Source: Isoetes taiwanensis (taxonomy: Eukaryota; Streptophyta; Lycopodiopsida; Isoetales; Isoetaceae). Taken from it: DNA of 64,000 nt. Shown here piece after piece: positions 46,006 through 56,451 of the stretch (position 1 is the stretch's first letter; each line of letters begins with the position of its first letter). The notes beneath the pieces are model-generated. The model was not told the origin of the DNA. It saw only the letters and a list, made by a program, of their open reading frames with translations, and ran no database searches. The position numbers and the translations under genes are program-made. Location: positions 16,577,030-16,641,029 of the forward strand of contig JAJEKV010000024.1 in NCBI GenBank assembly GCA_021234155.1. Direction: 5' to 3'.

Positions 46006-46022
46006 GTCATTCTCTTGTAGTG

Positions 46023-47020
46023 ACGTGTTGATACGATCTTAGCTGCTAGTGATATCAACTTTCTTAATCAAGTTAAGCGAGATCTTTCAATGGCCTTTGA
46101 GATGGTTGATCTTGGGGCGATCCGTTCATGCTTGGGAATTGAAGTGACTAGAGATAGAAGCAAAGGATGGTTGCAGTTGCGTCAAACCAAGTATATTGAT
46201 GATATGGTTAAAAAGTTTGGTTTGGAACATGCCAAGAGTCAAATTACACCTTTGCCTATAAGCTCTCAGAAGTGTTCTTTGTCTACTTCAGATTCTCCTC
46301 TTTCAGATACTAAGAGAGTTCAAATGAAATCAGTTCCATACGCTAGTCTTGTTGGAGCCTTGATGTATTTGGCTCATGCTACTCGCCCTGACATAAGTTT
46401 TGCAGTTAATACATTGGGTCAATTCATGCAAGGTCCAGGCATCAAACATTAGCAAGCTACAAAGCGAGTTCTTCGTTATTTAAAAGGCACTAACACTTAT
46501 GGACTTTTCTACAAAAAGCAAGATCAGCATATCTCTATTACTCTCTATGGCTATACTGATGCTGATTGAGCTGGAGATAATGACACTTTGAGATCTACTA
46601 GCGGGGCTTGTTTTTTCTTTGATAGGTATCTTGTTTCCTGGTTTAGTAAGAAGCAGCATTGTGTTGATGTGTCTTCAACTGAAGCTGAGCATGTTGCTGC
46701 CTCTTTAGCGAGTCAAGAACTTGTTTAGTTGTGAAGAATGTTGGGATGTTTTCAGCAAGTGCAATTGGAGCTGACACGGCTATTATGTGATAACCAGGGT
46801 ACTACCAATTTGTCTCACGATGAAGTCTTACACTCTAAATCTAAGTACATTGAAGTTCATTATCATTATATGAAGCTGGAGGTAAAGAAAAGGACAATTG
46901 CCTTGGAGTATTGCCCGACTGACTCTATGGTTGCGGATATCTTTATAAAATCATTAGGGTTGAAGAAACATCTTCAATTTTCTATCTCTCTTGGAATTGT
47001 TGGAGAGGGAACATTTTGCT
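46023..47020 (+). pseudogene. Copia-A RT C-terminus and RNase H
   Basis: From VDTILAASDINFLNQVKRDL through DLGAIRSCLGIEVTRDR, KYIDDMVKKFGL, VPYASLVGALMYLAHATRPD and AVNTLGQFM (RT thumb), then YTDAD.AGD, RSTSGACFF, SSTEAEHVAASLASQE and CDNQGTTNLSHDEVLHSKSK (RNase H, with DAD, TEAE and CDNQ acidic motifs). Stops: TAG after GIKH (46450), TGA in place of Trp in DADWAGD, and TAG after SQELV. Intact RNase H would remove RNA from the cDNA hybrid. It ends before hairpin H5 and the polypurine tract. Confidence 0.9.
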
Positions 47021-47024
47021 TGGC

Positions 47025-47108
47025 TAGTCGATTTATTACTACTAAGGTTTTCCCTCGAAAACCCAAAAGGGTGGGGGTTTTTCATCCTGGTAGTAATACT
47101 TCTACTAG
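47025..47108 (+). other. H hairpin 5 (Copia-A 3' region)
   Basis: Outer stem TAGTCGATTTATTACTAC with GTAGTAATACTTCTACTA. Core GGTTTTCCCTCGAAAACCC, AAAAGGGTGGGGG, TTTTTCATCC. It lies between the RNase H end and the purine tract, in sense orientation relative to the Copia. Confidence 0.8.
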
Positions 47109-47183
47109 ACCAAGGTCGCGGGGAGGGGGAGTTTGCACCCTTGGTCCATTTACATTTTCGATGTGAGACCAAGATTGCGGGGG

Positions 47184-47329
47184 TGTTCGAGGCATTCTAG
47201 GCCTCACATCAATTATCTAGATATTATTTATTATTAGTATTTTTATCTTCTTATTATTAAATACTTTGCCTTTTAGGCAAGATATATGTATTACATGAAA
47301 CGCATTAATGTTATCACCTTGTGTATGCA
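47184..47329 (+). repeat. Possible Copia-A 3' LTR
   Basis: After the purine-rich GATTGCGGGGG, the sequence starts TGTTCGAGGC and a plausible end is GTGTATGCA. A second G-rich tract (GCGGGGAGGGGGAG, 47117-47130) upstream could instead be the polypurine tract. With no second LTR recognised, the limits are tentative. 146 bp would be short for a Copia LTR. Confidence 0.35.
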
Positions 47330-47364
47330 ACTCCTCTTGTTATTTACTTGTTATTTATTTGTTT

Positions 47365-47551
47365 AATAAAGCTTAAAGATGTGGAGGATGATTTCGAAGG
47401 GCATGCAGTTTATTTCCATTTTGCAAACAAAGAAATCGCCGGATTGAAGTCCGCTGCAAGAGATTGTATCCACAACAAAGCTTTGGACGACAGCAATGCA
47501 GGGGCGATCAGGTACATGAGATATTTTGGAAGGGGCTTTTTTATGGTGTAA
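47365..47551 (+). other. Exon-like fragment of an unrecognised gene
   Basis: LKDVEDDFEGHAVYFHFANK then EIAGLKSAARDCIHNKALDD and SNAGAIR, followed by a donor-like CAG|GTACATGAG at about 47509. A second candidate exon after TTGTTTAAG at about 47976 reads VVAKEGRKELQ. The amino-acid make-up looks coding, but I recognise no domain. It lies just outside the Copia-A 3' end, so it may be the DNA that Copia-A inserted into. Confidence 0.25.
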
Positions 47552-48162
47552 ATCCGGTGAGAATTGGGCAAAAACAGGGGCGCAGGTTTGGTTTTTTTTT
47601 TTTTTAATTATAAATATACTAATATATGCTCATTTGAGGATTGTTGTTTCTCAAAAGAGCCATGGATGGCTAACCTAGATAATACTTGGAAGGCCTGTTG
47701 GTATTCAAGATCTTATGCCTAGTGTTTACTTATATACATTGTGGCGGAATTTGGGAGTTCCATGGGGTTGGCAAAGATGACAATATGCCATTTTTTAAAA
47801 ATAGGGCGAAATTTAGTGCAGCAAGTAAGTAAAAGATAGCATCAACTTTTATCATGTCCTAGGGCTTAACCAAAGAAGTCACACATGTACAACTTATGAA
47901 CCTATTAATGGCATGATTCAAATGTGTACCACAGCTTGAAAATGCTTTACCTTCTCTTGAACTTCTTTTGTTTAAGGTTGTTGCCAAAGAAGGACGCAAG
48001 GAATTGCAGATATGTAGCTGCAATTTATTTGCACATATAGTGAGAATGAGAATGACATATAGTGCAAGGTATCCTTACGTTAGGCAAGATATAGCAATGT
48101 TAAGCAGACTAACAATGCATCAAATGGTACATCAAAATGTTGCTTGTCTATTCTAGTTTAAA

Positions 48163-48242
48163 CTGTTATAAATAGATAGCAGTCATGCACAAAAGAGATT
48201 TGCTGTTATAAATAGATAGCAGTCATGCACAAAAGAGATTTG
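48163..48242. repeat. Perfect tandem duplication, 40 bp x 2
   Basis: CTGTTATAAATAGATAGCAG then TCATGCACAAAAGAGATTTG, twice without change. Confidence 0.95.
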
Positions 48243-51159
48243 GATTTTCTACCTTAGCAAGGATGTGCATCTATCATGTCAATTGTATAGAAAGGCGTCA
48301 CAAAGCATATAGGGTAAAGGTATGAAGCTTGAAAGATCTACTTTGACGAAGATGGTCTTGCCGAGCTTTAGCTACTGTCACTTTCTGGGTAACTTAAAGA
48401 AGATAAGGAACAGAAAATGCCCACCTCATGGTTTGGAGCAAGCAGAACTTGTACGCTTCCTGCTAACCCATATGCTCTGAAGATATCAGCTTGCAGCACA
48501 CCTGATGAAGGATAAATCACGCAACAAACAATTAGTAGCTACTGATGCAAACGTTTCTTCAAGTAGACCACGTAGATTCTCTGGACTTAGATGAAGGATT
48601 TAGATGGACTGATGCACATGAAGGATTTAGATGGACTTACATGAAGGATTTACATGCACTGATACCATTGTGTAATAGATTCTCTGGACTTAGATGAACA
48701 ATAGTAAGCAATAGCAACTCATCAAAGGAAATGCATTGTGCAAGTTTGTCTCTACAAATTGCACAAAAGAAGCTTGAATAAACAAAAAGCAGATTATATT
48801 AGTTAGCTCGCGAAAGGAATTTACTTGGATTGCGATAAATTGATAGCCATCCTTTTAGAAATTTTCAGCCTACTCTCTGCTGCACAACTTGTGGCTCGAT
48901 CTGAGCCCATGCGATGGGTACTAAATTCTTGCAAATAATACCTCGTGTTGAAAAGATTTGATGTTTGGCAGCTGCATATGAACATGTAGATTGTCCACTA
49001 CAAAAGAAACAAAAAAATGGCAGACAGACCTGACCAACAAATAAATACTTGTAGAACATTCAACAAAAGGGAATACCATATGAGATTCACTTTGGCATTC
49101 TAGAATTGAATCATAAATAAAGTGAAATTTAAGAATGAAGAAAGATGGGCAAAGCCACAGGAAGGATTTATACAATTTTCTCACCTTAGAGACTCTTGCT
49201 ACACTGCTCCAATGCATCCATCCTTACATGCAAACATGCTTGATATAATCAAAGTGAAAAAGACGAACCTTTCAAGGAGATAATTGTTCTTCAACAGCTA
49301 AATAACATGCAACGTTCTACTCTATAAATGCAATAATGCCATAACAGGCACAGTCTGTCCATAGCATGAAGTTCCAAATTAGCTGCCTGTCCGATTTGCA
49401 CTTTATAAAGAGGCAAAGTATTAGAGTAGGATGATCCCAACTTGGATCTAGGTGTCAATGCTTCGTAGATGCTTCAGCTTAATTAGAAGCTTGCTATTGG
49501 TTGGAAGTAATGGCAATGGAATTTTGGTAGTGACTGTCGTTTAACTTGGCACTAAATTTGTTGTCCTCTGTTATAAGGTACATATATACAAAATCACCAA
49601 ATATGTCAGATTATATATGCACTACATGATACATGAAACCCAAAAGCGAGTTCACAAAGGACTTACACAATGTGAACTATTGAAGAAGCTCATTAGCTGC
49701 AATGAGACCTGCAAACTCCGTGGTGCACTAGACACTTCTTAAAGCAAAGGTGGTTCCAAATTGTTGTCCTTGCAAAATAAACAAATATGTTAAATATTAT
49801 TGACACATGAGCAAGATCACAAAGCACTTACAATCTCAGTTCATTGAAGAAGCTTCATAGCTGCGATCAGAGATACAAACTTTGTGGTGGAATATCCTGG
49901 ATGCTTCTTGAGAATGCAAGGCTGGCTCCAAGAGACGTCTTGTGGGGAAAAAAATGCCTTTCTGGAAATTTTGTCTTATGCGCCATGCAGACAATTAAAC
50001 ACATGCATATAGCTTGCTAACTGCCTCGTATAAACAGAGAATAAATCATGGTGAGCCTATTTGCAAATCATCACAATCAAGTCATCCCAATCAAGCATAG
50101 TATTTCTAATCTATATTTTTGGCCAAAGAAGATGGCAAAGAAGACAAAGAAGATGGCTGCTAAAGAACATACCTCCCATGCGACTCAAGACATGGTACAT
50201 CGCTTCTTGTTTCACTCTGACCAAAATGCAGCTCACAAAGCTACTTCTCTTTTGCAAAAAGAATGCTTCAAGAACTTAAAATCAGAATATCATGCCTCCA
50301 AGTTCCTTCGTAGTTTGTTGTGCATGTTTGGTGCACAAAACCCAGTGGCAGAGAAGGAAAAACCCATCAGATCAAAAAGCTTAAAGATTAACAGCATACA
50401 CATGCTGCTGTTTTCCATCCTACCGCTTTTGGTACTCTAGGTTAAATCTAGAACAGGAGAGCACGCTTATAACCCAAGGAGCCTCGAGAAATTCGTTTTT
50501 ACAAAACAAATGAATGAAAACATACCATGAAGCTGCGAAAATGGACATCGTCTGAATGAAAATGTACCATAGAAGCAGAGAAAATGGACATCGTTTAAAA
50601 AAATATGAACCGGACCCTGGCCATACCATGCCAAATTCACGAAAGCAGTCATAGCGGTGGACTTTCATAAGAAAACCTACTATCCATGTCCTCCACACGG
50701 CCTCCATGCTGGAAACTAAGGACACGACCTTCCAGAAACTATCTATCTATGATATCTCGAACCTAGAAATCATGCAAAGTTTTTTTTCCCGATTTTTGGA
50801 AATTCAGAAATATTTTCCGGCGGCCAAAATATTAGGAAAACCAACCCAAGCAAAAATCCAAAAAGTTTTCGGAACCCCGGAAAAACCAAATTTAAACAAT
50901 AGGATAGTTGCTATTACTAGTCAATATATAAAAACTAGTAATGATATTAAGGACTGAGACAATTGTGTAATATAGCTACAAAAACCTAGATTATAAAAAA
51001 CTATTAACAAGCATAGGAATAACCTCTTTGCAAAAGCCACCATGGTTTTCGAACTAACAACAAAAACTTGATAGTATAAAAATTATGTTGAAAACATATA
51101 TGATAACGACAACTAGTATCTGAGAGCATCCAAAATTATAATATTGAAAACACATATGT

Positions 51160-51500
51160 AAAAAGCATCTGAAGAATTAATGATGATTATAAGAAACCAT
51201 TTTAAGATCTAGAATGCGTATAGTTAAATGTGGTATGAACTAGCAATGGTTTTGCAAAGTCAACATATGCTTAAAACACATCTTTCAAACTTATGATGAT
51301 TTCAAAAAACCATTGTACTATGTAGAATTTGTGTAATTAAACATGATATGAACTAGCAATGATTTTACAAAATCAATGTATGCTTAGAAACCATCTTACA
51401 AACTTGTGATAATTTATATAAACTAGTTTAAATTTTAGAATTAGTACAAAAAGTATGATATGAACTACTAATAATTTGCAAAATCATCAAAGACACATGG
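51160..51500. repeat. Degenerate tandem repeat, period about 125 bp, nearly three units
   Basis: Each unit contains GATATGAACTAGCAATG-like, TTTTGCAAA(G/A)TCAA, TATGCTTA(A/G)AA and CATCTT.CAAACTT.TGAT motifs, in this order. Confidence 0.7.
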
Positions 51501-52189
51501 TTTTTATTGACATTATGAATTGTTGTATAAAAAAACCATATACATACTGGTTTTCATGTTGATTTTTAATGCAAGTTCATTTTTGGGGGTCTTGTGTCTC
51601 TAGCCGTCCCAATCCGCTTCAGACTGTCACCCGCCTGCTTCTGTTCGATGCTCACCTCTCACTCTGATTTCCGTTCAATCTCATCTGTGATGTACGACGC
51701 TGAAAAACGCCGCCTAACCGCCGCCTAGAATAAAGCAGTCTGGGTTTCTTCCTGGGACACGACCTTCTTGTGGGCTCCACAATAGGCCAGATAGGAAGTA
51801 TACAATGCTCTTGGTCACCAGATAGAAAGAATTGTAACAAAAAATACACGCAACCATCAAACTGAAAAACTACCCTAGGATCACGTCCATGTACTATGGT
51901 CAAGGTTCTCAACCTCTTCTTCATCCCTGCAAAATGAGATGCTCCTCAGCCTTTTAGTTCTTCCAGTACTAGAGGGCGTGGCCCTCTTCCCAACTATTGT
52001 AGGTACTATGGGAAGGTAGTAGCACACTTGTAGAGTGCAATCAAAATTATTCCTCAAGATCTTGAAGAACATAGCCGAAGGAATACCTAGAAGAATAAGA
52101 TAGGCAAGTCGCGATTGTATGCGAACGCCTAAAGATCTGCCTTCTTCTCCTACTAGCAGTACTATCGAGGCTTACTTGCTCTTCCAGAA

Positions 52190-52440
52190 AGTATGTTTCT
52201 TATTTTTTTTAATTCATCATGTGCATATGGCTAGCAATATGTAAATAGTTATTTGGGTACCACATAACCCCCATTAGCCATTTTGCTTCCATTCTTTTTA
52301 ATTGTCGAAGAAGAAAATCGTGGCAAATAATAACATTACACCTTAAATGAAATTCATCCTTTCTCCTCTTCTCATCTTATCTTATCTTATCTTCTTGATA
52401 TTCTTTGTATTTAGACTTTTGTCTTTGCCTTTACATTGAC
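52190..52440 (+). repeat. 1.15 kb repeat, copy 1, left part
   Basis: Matches 59924-60148 from GTATGTTTCTTATTTTTTT onward. It is interrupted at the ATTGAC target site by the LINE 52441-55299; the right part is 56452-57368. No coding. Confidence 0.75.
52370..52393 (+). mobile_element. Tail-only insertion (TATCT)n
   Basis: Copy 1 has CATCTTATCTTATCTTATCT where copy 2 (about 60098) reads directly TCCTCTTCTTGATATTC. The extra 23 bp consist of TATCT pentamers flanked by TCTTCT-like sequence. The same tail follows a LINE 3' end at 58358. Confidence 0.55.
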
Positions 52441-52830
52441 GACCTGGTCATTTGCAATGGGCTGGCACAGTGGCCGTCCTCCAGCCGCTTCACTTGTAGA
52501 CAGGAGAACCAGGGGGGCGGCACCAGTGTGGTGGATTACGTGCTAGCAGACGAGCAATGCCTACACTTGATCACTCGCTTTAGTGTCGGGACAGGTGGCC
52601 GGGACGAGGAAGTAGACTCCGACCATCAGCCCCTGTTCTTGCAGATAGATTGGCAGGCCAACCGAGCACCCATTGCCCCAACACCCCATGTACCACGGTT
52701 GCGTCTGGACTATGATCATGCGGCGGTCTATGCGAGGATGCTTGAGCATGAGCTGCCGGGAGTGCTTTGCAACTCCCCACACTTCAACAACAGACGGCCC
52801 GGTGAACCAGCTCGCCGAGGGTAGGGGACA
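52441..52830 (+). pseudogene. LINE ORF2 endonuclease C-terminal part
   Basis: LVICNGLAQWPSSSRFTC, GGGTSVVDYVLADEQ, then VDSDHQPLFLQIDW: the conserved end of the exonuclease-endonuclease-phosphatase fold, including the SDHxP catalytic motif. In an intact LINE this domain nicks the target DNA. The N-terminal catalytic residues are missing, and a frameshift follows about 52760. Confidence 0.75.
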
Positions 52831-55118
52831 GGATGCTTTGGGAGAGGCCGCTCGGCGATCCACGGGGGCTGCAATCACCTTCCCTCGCAATCACCGGTTC
52901 GATGGCAGATGTCGGAGCTGAAACGATGGCTCCGCCAAGTCTTTGGACCCACCATTAAGCCCAGGGCCGTCCGGCCAATACCGCTCCTTCCTCAAGACCA
53001 AGAAAGCCGGTACCTTGCGAGCACCGAAGAATGATGTTTGGTCTTCTAGACCGCCACCCTAGGGCCTTCGGAGAAAGGTCTTGAGTAAGCCCGCACATCC
53101 CACCGGAAATATTACCCCCGAACAATGGGTTAGATACTTGCGGCGGTGTATGACCCAATGGGAAGTCGGGCACCAAGATACCTCCATGACATGCCTAGCA
53201 CCGTCATTGCGAAGGGATGTCATAATGGGCACACAACGCTAACGGGAAGGCAACAGATTTGGATGGTATCGCGGTGAGCTTCTCAAGTGGGCGGGCCCCC
53301 AATGGTGCCGTTTCTCCAAAGACCTCTTCAACGGGGCATTGCAAGAAGGCTTCCCCCGCGACTGGACTACCAAGAGTTGTGCCCATATACAAAGCGGGGG
53401 ACCCCCACGTACCCAAACCAATTATCGTTACCATTATGGTCGGTTACGTCTTTGCCAAGTTGCTTGCCGGGATTCTTGGCGATTGACACTTTGGGCGGAG
53501 GATGGAGAAGTCTTGGACTCTCACGCCTTGAGGCTTCCGCCCCGGCATCCTACTATTGACCATATCTTCACTCTGCGAACACTCATAGAGGATAGCCGAA
53601 TCGGCCTTGAGAATTTGTATCTTGTTGCTTTGTGGATTTCGCAAAGGCTTTTGACAAAGTGCCTCGGGATAAGTTGTGGGATAGATTGAGACAGCTAGGG
53701 ACCCCGTCAACTTGCGGAATGCTATATACGAGACTATACGAGGCTTGCTCCGGTCATCTCACACCGTCGGGGAGCCCGTTGTTAGTAGTATTGGGTGCGC
53801 CGAGGCTGCCCTCTATCCCCGACGGCTCTTAAACGTACATTGACCCGCTAGAAGAATGGCTAGCGAAAGCGGGGGGGCTTCGGTTGATGCACCACATAAT
53901 CCGAAGCTCATATATCGCGATGATGTTGACTGCTTTCACGCATATACCCCGGAAGGACATGCAATGCCACGGATGCTTTGGACACTTTCGCCAATTCACC
54001 GACATGAGAGTTAACTTGGCCAAGACAAGGGTGCTTCTTGGTCCCATCATCCCCGCACCCACGCCTTCCCTCATTCACTTACCGGGGGCGGGTAGTGGAG
54101 GTGGCTCGATCTTATAAGTATTTGGGCATTGAGTTTTCTACTACCACACACCGGGATGCATCCATCGTTACGTCACTTCAGTCGGAAAGCCCTCAGTATG
54201 CAATGCAAAACAAACAATCCAAGGCGAGCCAGATGCATGGGGTCACCGAGGCACACTTGTTCGGGGCCTTGGTTGAACCGGGTCCTCCTCTATGGGGCGA
54301 GAAGTGTGGGGGCCGGTGATATCCCTCACCACTTGGAACGATCTAGAGCAGTCTGAAAGGCCTTCTTGGCCCGCACCGGGAGTGAAATCCACGGTCCCAT
54401 ATCGGATCTTGCTCGGGAGGCAGGCTTCCTTCCATTCTGAGAGGGCTGCTACTGAACGTCACATTATTTACTTCGAGGAAGGTGGTGGCTATGGATGAAG
54501 CCCGACTGCCCAACCTTGCTTTGGCGGTGGCGATGGGCCCGCAAACAACTCAAAGCCTCTTTGGAAAGACAAGCAAGCCAGTGGTTCTCACTATGGAATG
54601 TGCAGGCACACGATGTGGACCCGGTGCATACACCGAAGAAACGCTGCCTTGAAGCGTGCTTGGATGCTTGCTTCATGGCCAAGCTTTGGGATCTGCAGAG
54701 GCCTGTCACATGTCAAGGTGGCAAATTATCGACAAAGCGGGTTAATCCCATGCTCACGAGGGGCCCACACCACTACCTCCCACCCATCTACCCATGAAAA
54801 GCGGGGTGATTGCTTCCATTCGCGCAGTGCACACCACCTCCGCATTGAGACAGGAAGATGGATTCGGGCCGCGTGAGGGGCGAGTCCGTCAATCCGCCAA
54901 CAGCGAGCCATTGAGGATGAAAGTCACGCCCTCGGGCCCGTCCGGCGTCTGAGCATATCCGGGGCTCGGTATGCTCGGTTAGTTGTGCCCCATCGGGCCC
55001 TGCATGAGCTCTTGAGCACGGCCTCTGTAGGCTTGTTGGGATCGTACCTCGAGGAGGTAATGGATACAGCGGACTTCGATTATGCCCCCGTCCGGCATTA
55101 ACCTCCAAATTGTACTTG
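52831..55118 (+). pseudogene. LINE ORF2 reverse transcriptase and C-terminus, heavily frameshifted
   Basis: Pieces in several frames give motif A CCFVDFAKAFDKVPRDKLWD (about 53620-53685), KLGIGTPS-like linker, YRDDVD in place of YADD (about 53915), VNLAKTRVLLG (about 54010), REVWGPVISLTTWNDLEQ (about 54293), and C-terminal HHLRIETGRWIRAA (about 54830) then IEDESHALGP. The cysteines of the finger are lost. It ends near DFDYAPVRH. Closest to the copy at 1810-3419. Not functional. Confidence 0.8.
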
Positions 55119-55148
55119 TGATTATGTATATAAGCTGTGCGGTATGTC

Positions 55149-55226
55149 GGCATCCTTATTGCTACTAAGGTTTTCCCAGAAAACCCTTGGGGAGGGGTTT
55201 TAATCACGGTAGTAATACGCCTGCTG
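55149..55226 (+). other. H hairpin 6 (LINE 3' UTR)
   Basis: Outer stem GCATCCTTATTGCTAC with GGTAGTAATACGCCTGC (about 12 pairs, three mismatches). Core AAGGTTTTCCCAGAAAACCC, TTGGGGAGGGG, TTTTAATCACGG, the most diverged member. Confidence 0.65.
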
Positions 55227-55479
55227 CTCTCTCTTTGTACTTGGGTCCCATAGGCCAGTTGGTCTCCGTGGACGATAAAATTATATTCTATTCTATTCTA
55301 TTGACTAAGCACAACATGGAAATGGGGTCGCAAATTCCATGTGATCTTCAACCCTGTGCTGACACCTGTCACATCCCTACAATCCGGAATGGAAAGAGGC
55401 AAGCACATTCCGTGCATATCAAATTTAACAGGCTACTGCCGGTTGTCCAGACAGTAACAGAGCAAACAGAGCAAAAACT

Positions 55480-55600
55480 AAAATCGTCAACTATGGGATT
55501 TGAACCCACAAATCCGAAAACAGTGTAGGAAAACTAAATCAGTGTAGAAGAACGTTAGGAAAATGCTCTAACTCGTGAAAACTCTGCAACAGAGTTACGG
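55480..55600 (-). other. tRNA-like segment with B box
   Basis: The minus strand reads GGATTTGTGGGTTCAAATCC then CATAGTTGAC, close to the T-arm and 3' end of a Leu/Ser-type tRNA, followed by TTTT runs like a Pol III terminator. Upstream GAGTTAGAGCATTTTCC weakly resembles a D-arm. Probably a tRNA-derived repeat or pseudogene. Confidence 0.4.
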
Positions 55601-55945
55601 TGATGGCCCTCAGGGCTTAAAATAGCATGTAGATGCCGGATTTGTTGCCAAGATCAGCCTAAAGCAGGCCAAGAGGACCGATTTGCTCTATAAAAGCATC
55701 ATGGACCTGCATGCAAGAAATAACCAAATCAGTAGAAGAACATTAGGAAAATGCGGTAAACCAAGAAAGATCTGCAACAAATACTGTGATGACCCTCAAA
55801 TGGGGCTTAAAACAACATATACCTACCGGATTTGCTGCCAAGATCAGCCTAAAGCAGGTCCAAGATCAGCTTAAAGCAGGTCCAGAGAGCCGATTTGCTC
55901 TATAAAAGCATCATGGAGCGATAATATAGCACGGCTACCTGCATG
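55540..55945. repeat. Tandem repeat, about 190-200 bp x 2
   Basis: GTGTAGAAGAACGTTAGGAA... and AGTAGAAGAACATTAGGAAA... begin two units, each containing CCGGATTTG.TGCCAAGATCA and ATTTGCTCTATAAAAGCATC. The second has an extra internal AAGATCAGC.TAAAGCAGGT copy. Confidence 0.8.
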
Positions 55946-56179
55946 CAAGAAATAATAGCACAAGACGAGCCGGGAAGCATATCCTAAGCTTCTGCCTGGA
56001 AGAAATCGGCCTCAAAACATCCTTACCTTGGAAAAAACCGCTATTTGCCATGCAAACTCTGAATACCTGTAACAGAAATCAAAGAAAGGTGAAAAATAAG
56101 GCAAGCGCCATAGAAACACTGAAAAACTGAAGAATAGGGCGCATCCGGTCTTGGAAAATCTGAGGCAAATACCAAATCG

Positions 56180-56290
56180 TTGAGCGCCATAGCCACTGAG
56201 CTGAGCGCCATCAAGCGCCACCGCCATCGCCGAACTGCCATCAAGTGCTACTGCCATCGCCATCAAGCGCCACTGCCATCGCCAAAGCTC
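56180..56290. repeat. GCGCCATCAAGC-type microrepeats
   Basis: GCCATCAAGCGCCACCGCCA, GCCATCAAGTGCTACTGCCA and GCCATCAAGCGCCACTGCCA in succession, with CATCGCC spacers. Confidence 0.8.
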
Positions 56291-56328
56291 CGCTGAAAAA
56301 AACGGGGGGCAAATTTGCTCCCCATTTC

Positions 56329-56449
56329 CATGTTGTGCCGGCATGGCCACCGGTCCCACATTCCGGTGTGGCCGGTGACCCGCTCCCGGCTCCGTCGGTC
56401 GCGGGACCCCACCGGTCCACACCGGAATGTGGTCCCGGTGGCCATGCCG
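56329..56449. repeat. GC-rich long palindrome
   Basis: GGCATGGCCACCGGTCCCAC + ATTCCGGTGTGG (left arm, 56339-56370) and CCACACCGGAATGTGGTCCC + GGTGGCCATGCC (right arm, 56417-56448) pair over 32 positions with two mismatches; the loop is about 45 bp, itself rich in CCGG. It contrasts with the AT-rich surroundings. Confidence 0.8.
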
Positions 56450-56451
56450 CC

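Larger units (their letters stand above)
39457..46022 (+). mobile_element. CACTA-1: En/Spm-type DNA transposon, defective
   Basis: Perfect 15-bp terminal inverted repeats CACTACAAGAGAATG (39457-39471) and CATTCTCTTGTAGTG (46008-46022), the canonical CACTA terminus. Both ends carry dense subterminal repeats of TCGTCAG/CTGACGA. Only the C-terminal part of a TNP2-type transposase remains (40567-42044). The expected 3-bp target duplication is not clean (GTG on the left, ACG on the right). It interrupts Copia-A RT at YVDD and has itself been hit by a LINE (43456), a short LINE tail (44576) and tRNA-like repeats (42430-43260). Confidence 0.95.
47560..52189. other. Largely featureless AT-rich DNA with small repeats
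   Basis: No known domain in any frame. 50048-50440 is an open Lys-rich frame (WPKKMAKKTKKMAAKEH...) of unknown meaning. Local repeats: 48163-48242, about 48590-48665 (ATGAAGGATTTAGATGGACT copies), 49663-49775 resembling 49827-49940, and 51160-51500. Confidence 0.4.
52441..55299 (+). mobile_element. LINE with (ATTCT)n tail, GC-rich, inserted in the 1.15 kb repeat
   Basis: Flanked by ATTGAC (52435-52440, 55300-55305); the empty site is visible at about 60143. It runs from the end of the endonuclease through RT and C-terminus to a 3' UTR with hairpin H6, GGTCTCCGTGGACGATAAAA and ATTCT repeats. It is clearly richer in G+C than the surroundings. Confidence 0.85.
55316..56451. mobile_element. Unclassified 1.1 kb insertion in the 1.15 kb repeat
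   Basis: Absent from copy 2: TAAGCACA at 55305-55313 continues in the other copy directly as TCATGCATACTATTGG, found here only at 56456. It contains a tandem repeat (55540-55945), a tRNA-like segment, GCC-rich microrepeats and a GC-rich palindrome at its right end. No coding domain. The target duplication is unclear. Confidence 0.5.
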
